This document shows, piece by piece, positions 59,592 to 64,000 of a stretch of 64,000 nucleotides of DNA. This DNA comes from JAEDHM01 sp964368645 (GTDB lineage Bacteria; Bacillota; Clostridia; Christensenellales; CAG-1252): assembly GCA_964368645.1 (NCBI GenBank), contig CAYJBY010000012.1:29877-93876 (forward strand). Direction: 5' to 3'. The notes beneath the pieces were generated by a model. It had not been told where the DNA came from, searched no databases, and was given only the letters and a program-made list of their open reading frames with translations. Made by a program: the position numbers and the translations under genes. Positions within the stretch are counted from its first letter, which is position 1, and each line of letters begins with the position of its first letter.

Positions 59592-59805
59592 AGCTGCTCC
59601 AATGGACGTTACGTCCTAATAATTACATTTATCCGATAGGTATTCCGCGTTGCTTCGCGTAGTGAATCTCTTGTGCCGCCGCTTAGGGTGTTGCCGCCTT
59701 CCGCCTAACCTGTTGCTTTCACGGTCAGCCGATTGCCGCCTCTAGCCTGTGCGTTTTTACCGCCTATGCTTTGTTACCGCCTATACCTTGTGCTTTGTTA
59801 CCGTA
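59592..59805. repeat. Spacer with TTACCGCCTATGCTTTG-type degenerate repeats
   Basis: Repeated words TTGTTACCGCCTAT, GTGCTTTGTTACCG and TTGCCGCC fill about 59660-59805. They recall the array at 1733-1990. No gene. Confidence 0.65.
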
Positions 59806-60198
59806 TTATTCGCCGTCAGGGTGGCACTTACTGGGGAACTTCAGGCTATCCGCACTGACGAACATAGTTCCGTCCGACTTCTCCTCAAAGCCGAATTTCT
59901 TGAAATACGGGTGCGTCCAGGCTACCGATAGGTTGTTGCCTGCTTGTGTGAAACAGTTAAACAGACTCCGCATAAAAAAGTCGCCTAAGCCCTTGCCGCG
60001 AATTTGCTCGTAAATCCCCACCGTGCGGATAATTACGTCGTTGTTTTTGTCCAGATTGGCGACAGCCACGCCTACAGGCGTGTCCTGCAAAACCAGCAGA
60101 ACGTACATACCCGAAGGCATTTTGTGTTCCTCGCCGAAGATATTTTGATAGACCTTGTTGGCTCTGGGCCAGCTTTCCTCGTAACAAATCGTAAACAT
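59806..60198 (-). CDS. GNAT-family N-acetyltransferase (small)
   Basis: This 130-residue protein has the GNAT core with an intact acetyl-CoA loop (YEQIRGKGLGDFFM, motif RxxGxG), preceded by the strand IIRTVG, and a final HPYFKKFGFEEK. Substrate unknown. I chose the ATG at 60198: the -10 box ends seven bases upstream, no ribosome site exists, and the alternative ATG at 60204 would lie before the predicted transcript start. A longer frame to 60447 passes through a repeat element. Probably leaderless, like 37759-38235. Confidence 0.78.
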   Translation of the reverse strand: MFTICYEESWPRANKVYQNIFGEEHKMPSGMYVLLVLQDTPVGVAVANLDKNNDVIIRTVGIYEQIRGKGLGDFFMRSLFNCFTQAGNNLSVAWTHPYFKKFGFEEKSDGTMFVSADSLKFPSKCHPDGE

Positions 60199-60204
60199 AG
60201 GCAT

Positions 60205-60234
60205 ATTGTATAGCGTTTTCCGTATTATTGTCAA
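60205..60234 (-). promoter_or_regulatory. Promoter of the small GNAT gene (leaderless)
   Basis: Minus strand: TTGACA, 18 bases, TACAAT, then six bases to the ATG at 60198. Confidence 0.65.
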
Positions 60235-60300
60235 GTGGAAACGCGCATACGCGCCCACAAAACCGCGCCCTACAGCCATCGCACAACCTCGCACTCCGAT

Positions 60301-60472
60301 TGTCATTCTGCGGAGTGACTTGTCGCTGCCGGGGTTCCCTGCAAGAACACGTAGTGTTGTTGTGGGGTGGGTGTCCGGGGTTCCCCGAAAAAACGTCGCA
60401 CGCTGTTGTGGGGTGGGTGTCCGCATAAATGCGAGATTCTTCACCACGCGTAAACGCTTGTTCAGAATGACA
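60301..60472. mobile_element. MITE-like element with 10-bp inverted ends
   Basis: Ends TGTCATTCTG and CAGAATGACA. The interior has a GGGGTTCC ... TTGTTGTGGGGTGGGTGTCC body repeated twice and the family core ATGCGAGATTCTTCACCACG. No gene. Confidence 0.75.
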
Positions 60473-60573
60473 GTTCTAGCTGTTGTTTATATGTCTGCTC
60501 CTCGTATGACGGATTTAAGCTGTTGTTATATGATTGCCTTGCGCAAGACGGTTCAACGTGTTGTAAATCGGCG

Positions 60574-60622
60574 CGTAAACGCGAGATTCTTCACTGCGCG
60601 TAAACGCTTGTTCAGAATGACA
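60574..60622. mobile_element. MITE-like half element
   Basis: This 49-bp copy of the right half (GCGAGATTCTTCACTGCGCG ... CAGAATGACA) is followed, like the copy ending at 60472, by GTTCTAGC and a related ATATG-TTGCTC word, showing local duplication. Confidence 0.65.
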
Positions 60623-60659
60623 GTTCTAGCCGTTATATGATTGCTCGGCGATGACGGTC

Positions 60660-60688
60660 TTGTATATGCCTATTAAATGTGATATAAT
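60660..60688 (+). promoter_or_regulatory. Promoter of the HD-GYP gene
   Basis: TTGTAT, 17 bases, TATAAT. The leader is about 180 nt; I looked for a c-di-GMP riboswitch and did not find its conserved core. Confidence 0.55.
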
Positions 60689-60875
60689 GGATTACAGCCG
60701 AGCGATTGGGTTGACGCTATTTCTGCTTTGCATTTCTTTTTCGGCAACCGCTGTCACGATAATACGCTTCCGACTGCAATTTCCGCGGCGAATTAGCGTC
60801 TGTCGGCTCGTATTCGGCTTTTCCCAACGATAGGTTTTTCCGCTCAAAAAATGCGAAATTAAGGAGTTCCAAACG

Positions 60876-62132
60876 GTGCAAAACAATACTTCTGCCGTCC
60901 TCATCAGCGGCGGCGAAATCATCAACGTGGTGCGTAACGCCCTAAGCAAAATCGATCCTCGTCTTGTAGAACACGGAGAGAGGGTTGCTTTTATCGCGAA
61001 GAGGATTTACGAGGAGCTGGACGATAAGGGCGAGTTCGTATTTCCCAAGCTGTTCGTGCTGTGCGTTCTCCACGATATTGGCGCGTACAAAACCGAAGAA
61101 ATCGACGATATGGTGCGGTTTGAAACAGAAAAACCCATAAGCCATTCCCTTTACGGGTATCTTTTTCTAAAGCACCTCACCCACCTTTCCGACTACGCAG
61201 AGGCACTTTTATACCACCACACCGATTACAGCGTAATGCTGACGAAAAACTGCGCCTATGCCCCCTATGCGGAGATGATACACTTGGCGGACAGAGCGGA
61301 TATACTTCTGCACACGTCGGAGCGAAAACTCTCCTGTCTTAAAACAATGTCGGGCAAACAGTTTAATCCCCTGTTCGTAAACGCGTTTTTCAAGGCGAAC
61401 GAGGGCGATCGGATACAGACCGCGATAAGCTCAGGCAGTTTTCTCGGAGAAATCCGCGACACCGCACAAAGCTTTGACGTTTCCGAAGAGGAAATTATGG
61501 ATTATCTGCGGTTAGTGGTTTACGCCATAGATTTCCGCAGTCCTTATACCGTAACCCACACCGCAGACACCACCATAATCAGCGTTGAAACAGGCAAAAT
61601 TATGGGCTTATCGGAAGCGGAACTCCGCAGTCTTTACCTTGGCGCGTACCTTCACGACATCGGCAAAATCGCAATTCCCCAATCCCTGCTGGAAAAGCCC
61701 GACAAGCTAACGACCTTGGAATACGACCTGATGAAACTCCACGTGGACGAGGGAGAGAAGATTTTGCGCGGAGTGATAAGCGAGGAAATCTGCAATATCG
61801 CCCTGCGCCACCACGAAAAAATCGACGGCAGCGGCTATCCGCTGGGCTTAACCGACAAGGAACTGACGCTGTCACAGCAAATAGTCGCCGTGGCTGACAT
61901 AGTGAGTGCGCTTTCGGGGCGGCGTTCCTACAAGGAGCCGTTTCCCAAGGATAAGGTCATCGGGATTTTAACCGAGCTAAAAAAGGACGGCAAGCTTTCC
62001 CCCGACGTGGTTGACGCGATTTGCGACAATTACGACTATATTCTTGAGCAGACGGCAAAATCCCACTATCCGATTAAACTTTTGTACGACAACCTGATTC
62101 GGGAATACGGGGAGCTGTCGGCGAAGAGCTAA
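60876..62132 (+). CDS. HD-GYP cyclic-di-GMP phosphodiesterase with N-terminal HD domain
   Basis: This 418-residue protein has two HD-type domains. The first (about 25-150) has His33, LHDIGAYK (65-72) and LLYHHTDYS. The second (about 215-395) is HD-GYP, with HDIGK (260-264), RHHEKIDGSGYP (311-322) and VADIVSALSGRRSYK. HD-GYP enzymes hydrolyse c-di-GMP to GMP. No membrane or sensor domain is seen. The GTG start has AAGGAG eight bases upstream. It may oppose the cyclase of the gene at 6.5-13 kb. Its stop overlaps the convergent AlbA_2 gene by four bases. Confidence 0.9.
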   Translation: MQNNTSAVLISGGEIINVVRNALSKIDPRLVEHGERVAFIAKRIYEELDDKGEFVFPKLFVLCVLHDIGAYKTEEIDDMVRFETEKPISHSLYGYLFLKHLTHLSDYAEALLYHHTDYSVMLTKNCAYAPYAEMIHLADRADILLHTSERKLSCLKTMSGKQFNPLFVNAFFKANEGDRIQTAISSGSFLGEIRDTAQSFDVSEEEIMDYLRLVVYAIDFRSPYTVTHTADTTIISVETGKIMGLSEAELRSLYLGAYLHDIGKIAIPQSLLEKPDKLTTLEYDLMKLHVDEGEKILRGVISEEICNIALRHHEKIDGSGYPLGLTDKELTLSQQIVAVADIVSALSGRRSYKEPFPKDKVIGILTELKKDGKLSPDVVDAICDNYDYILEQTAKSHYPIKLLYDNLIREYGELSAKS

Positions 62133-63373
62133 AATTTGATATAGCGCGTGTTTTTTCCCTTGCCGATTTTTAGCAGTTTGGCTTGGTCGGTGAGTTTTTT
62201 CAGCAGATTATAAACCCTCGTTTGCTTATAATTAAGGAGTTTTTCCGCCTGCGGACTGGTGATTTCGCCGTGTTTTTCCACATAATCCAATATAATGCCG
62301 CAATCGGATCTTTTTAAGGGGCAGGTCGAACGCAAAACCGCCATAAACGCGGAGGGCGTTGCTCTTATCAACGAGTTGAGAGGATAATCCCCGTATGCCG
62401 CGACAAAACGCGCCAGCCCTGCGCCGTACACGTCCGTTATACCCAAAAAGTAAAACAGTTTCGCCATACGCTCGTTGCGCGACTGCGAAATTCCCATTAT
62501 CGTTACGTCTTCCAAGGACAAATCACCGAAAATCCCACCGGGAGAGCTGATTTCCACCCTATTGTCAAAAACGCTTACCGAAATCGGGGCGCGAAAGGCG
62601 TATTCTCTGTGCAAAACCGCATTGACTAAGATTTCGTAAAACACTGTCGGCGGATAACCGCGAGCGGTCAAAAGTGGCGAAATTGCGGCGTAAGCCTCGC
62701 TCTGCGCCTCGATTACACTGCCGCCGAATTCTTGTCTTGCAAGAACCTTTTGCTTGTCGTTGCCCTCAAAAACGGCATAATTAACGGTATATTGACAGCT
62801 GTCCGACAGAAGATAGGCAAGATTGGTAAACTGCCCTGCGCGGTTTTTCAAGCCGTATTCCGCGTCAAACGTGCTGTCGCGGCTAAGGTTCTTCTTGCTC
62901 AAAAATCTGTCGAAGGCGGCGAAGGATAAGCTCTGCTCGAACGCCACGTTTTTCTCGAAGCTCACGCCGTCCGTATCTCTGATTAACGCGCGAATCTGCT
63001 CCACGCTGGCAGGCACTGCCGCCGCGCCCTGCCGCACGTAAACCCCCGTCGGTTTCATACCCTTTTCGGTAAGGTAATAGGGGCGGTTCGCACCCTTTTG
63101 AACGGCTATTTTTATGACGTGCTCGCCGTCTATACGCTCCACCGTTACGTCGGTGAAAAGGCTGACGTCAGGGGTTATCGCCTGCTTGATACTGCTGACG
63201 ATTTTCAAAAGCTCCGCGTCCAAATCGGGAACGCCTACCGCGTTGCCCTCATCGTCCACACCCACAAATATAGTTCCGCCACCGCTATTGGCAAAGGAAA
63301 TCACCTCTTTTTTCAGGTTGGGCGTAAACTGCCGCTTAAATTCTGTGTATTTATCCTCAATCAAAACCTTCAT
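62129..63373 (-). CDS. AlbA_2-domain transcriptional regulator / RecG-like helicase-associated protein
   Basis: This 414-residue protein starts with an AlbA_2 (Schlafen-like) domain: TEFKRQFTPNLKKEVISFANSGGG begins the DNA/RNA-binding part, and ITPDVSLFTDVTVERI follows. Then comes a GHKL-type C-terminal ATPase-like domain (ILVNAVLHREYAF, FDNRVEISSPGG), and a final winged helix (ITSPQAEKLLNYKQTRVYNLLKKL). These proteins are annotated as putative transcriptional regulators; targets are unknown. It converges with the HD-GYP gene. No clear ribosome site is assignable beyond the ATG at 63373. Confidence 0.85.
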   Translation of the reverse strand: MKVLIEDKYTEFKRQFTPNLKKEVISFANSGGGTIFVGVDDEGNAVGVPDLDAELLKIVSSIKQAITPDVSLFTDVTVERIDGEHVIKIAVQKGANRPYYLTEKGMKPTGVYVRQGAAAVPASVEQIRALIRDTDGVSFEKNVAFEQSLSFAAFDRFLSKKNLSRDSTFDAEYGLKNRAGQFTNLAYLLSDSCQYTVNYAVFEGNDKQKVLARQEFGGSVIEAQSEAYAAISPLLTARGYPPTVFYEILVNAVLHREYAFRAPISVSVFDNRVEISSPGGIFGDLSLEDVTIMGISQSRNERMAKLFYFLGITDVYGAGLARFVAAYGDYPLNSLIRATPSAFMAVLRSTCPLKRSDCGIILDYVEKHGEITSPQAEKLLNYKQTRVYNLLKKLTDQAKLLKIGKGKNTRYIKF

Positions 63374-63486
63374 ATAATACCTGCCCTTATTATAGGATAT
63401 TCTCTCGCTTTCTATTACATTCTATTGCATTTTTTTCCGAAAGTCAACCCCGACTCGCGCTATGCGCCTTAACCAACCCTCTCGAT

Positions 63487-63695
63487 TGTCATTCTGAGGA
63501 ACAACTTTGTTGTGACGAAGAATCTCGCCGATAGGCGTTCTCTCCAACGTGTTGCCCTGCTTTCTCCCCGGGGTTCCCCGAAAAAACGTCGCACGTTTTT
63601 ATGGGGTGGGTTTCCGAGGTTCCGTGTTGTTGTGGGGTGCGTTCCGCATAAATGCGAGATTCTTCACCACGCGTAAACGCTTGTTCAGAATGACA
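63487..63695. mobile_element. MITE-like element with inverted ends
   Basis: Ends TGTCATTCTG and CAGAATGACA, 209 bp. The interior has ACGAAGAATCTCGCC, the GGGGTTCCCCGAAAAAACG body and CCGCATAAATGCGAGATTC. No gene. Confidence 0.75.
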
Positions 63696-63754
63696 CGTAT
63701 CTATCCTTTTACCTCTTTTCCATAACACCTATTATTCCTAACGATATTTTGTTC

Positions 63755-63806
63755 TGTCATTCTGAGGAACAACTTTGTTGTGACGAAGAATCTCGCCGAT
63801 AGGCGG
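63755..63806. mobile_element. MITE-like left-half copy
   Basis: Identical over about 50 bp to 63487-63536 (TGTCATTCTGAGGAACAAC ... TCTCGCCGATAGGCG). Confidence 0.75.
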
Positions 63807-63906
63807 TGTCAACGCGCTGATTACGGTTCAAGTATGATTTACATTTTGGCTATGATATTCCTAGCATTTTGAGTATATTACACCGCGGTTATTACGTTTT
63901 GGACAC

Positions 63907-63948
63907 AAAAAAAATGCGACTCGTCGCTGAAGACGTTTCGCATTTTTT
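63907..63948. terminator. Terminator-like hairpin near the window end
   Basis: AAAAATGCGA pairs with TCGCATTTTT, with an inner CGTC/GACG stem. Confidence 0.7.
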
Positions 63949-63978
63949 CGCAAAGCATTAATAGAAAGGTTATCGCTT

Positions 63979-64000
63979 ATGTGTATAATTTCAAAGGATT
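63979..64000 (+). CDS. Possible start of a gene running past the window
   Basis: An ATG after GAAAGG opens a frame MCIISKD to the edge. Too little is visible to judge it. Confidence 0.25.

Noticed and set aside
60690..60875. c-di-GMP riboswitch before the HD-GYP gene
   Set aside because: The long leader was suggestive, but the conserved GEMM core and tetraloop arms are not present.
1..64000. tRNA or rRNA genes
   Set aside because: While reading I saw no T-arm-like GGTTCGAATCC with matching acceptor stems and no rRNA-like segments. A covariance search would be the proper test.

Overview
The window looks like a metagenome-assembled stretch of an anaerobic, probably gut-associated clostridial bacterium (Bacillota). 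Signs of this are strong Shine-Dalgarno sites, near-consensus TTGACA/TATAAT promoters, BspA-type leucine-rich repeats, a Na+-pumping decarboxylase, [FeFe]-hydrogenases, a lysine riboswitch, and an RlmH/YycJ neighbourhood. Two runs of exactly 100 N (16262-16361 and 18281-18380) are scaffold gaps, both in repetitive spacers. I saw no tRNA, rRNA, CRISPR array, transposase or phage genes.

Layout. 0-5 kb: 3' part of a metallo-beta-lactamase-fold protein, a methyltransferase with a long leader, and the K+ uptake pair trkA-trkH. 5-13 kb: an alpha/beta hydrolase, then a giant cyclic-di-GMP gene (REC-like, GGDEF, EAL, about ten PAS, GAF, GGDEF) cut by one in-frame TAA. 13.6-16 kb: a tungstate/molybdate ABC transporter (tupABC) with a structured leader. 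16.7-21 kb: polysaccharide deacetylase, then divergent birA and bioY with two BirA-type operators, then DUF3842. 21-27 kb: a P-loop kinase, a lysine riboswitch driving a lysW-type transporter, a leucine-rich-repeat protein and a small DMT transporter. 27.6-31 kb: walJ, two CPBP membrane proteases and rlmH. 31-34 kb: decarboxylase gamma, biotin carrier and beta subunits plus a second gamma-like protein. 34-40 kb: zinc-ribbon protein, M20 peptidase, HU, a small unknown, a GNAT and glutamate dehydrogenase. 40-49 kb: one ten-gene operon with an NAD(P)-linked [FeFe]-hydrogenase and a putative sensory [FeFe]-hydrogenase with its regulatory partners. 49-55 kb: a pterin-cofactor operon (mog, moeA, moeA-PBP, moaA, moaC, MOSC). 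55-58 kb: DUF3592 and a two-gene GNAT / TIR-GNAT cassette. 58-64 kb: glnS, a GNAT, an HD/HD-GYP phosphodiesterase and an AlbA_2 regulator, separated by MITE-like repeats.

How it fits together. The cell imports biotin under BirA control and uses it on a Na+-pumping decarboxylase. It imports tungstate or molybdate and builds the pterin cofactor, possibly for a formate dehydrogenase or aldehyde oxidoreductase elsewhere. It exchanges electrons between NAD(P)H, ferredoxin and H2 through HydABC, with HydS as likely H2/redox sensor. Cyclic-di-GMP is made and degraded by very large multi-sensor proteins.

Most unusual points: the TIR-GNAT cassette; a 21-bp tandem array that repeats the last seven codons of birA, stop included; the stop codon inside the c-di-GMP protein; spacers made of private degenerate repeats, one of which is translated as a tail on BioY; apparent leaderless promoters; and a terminator in the short leader of the pterin-cofactor operon.
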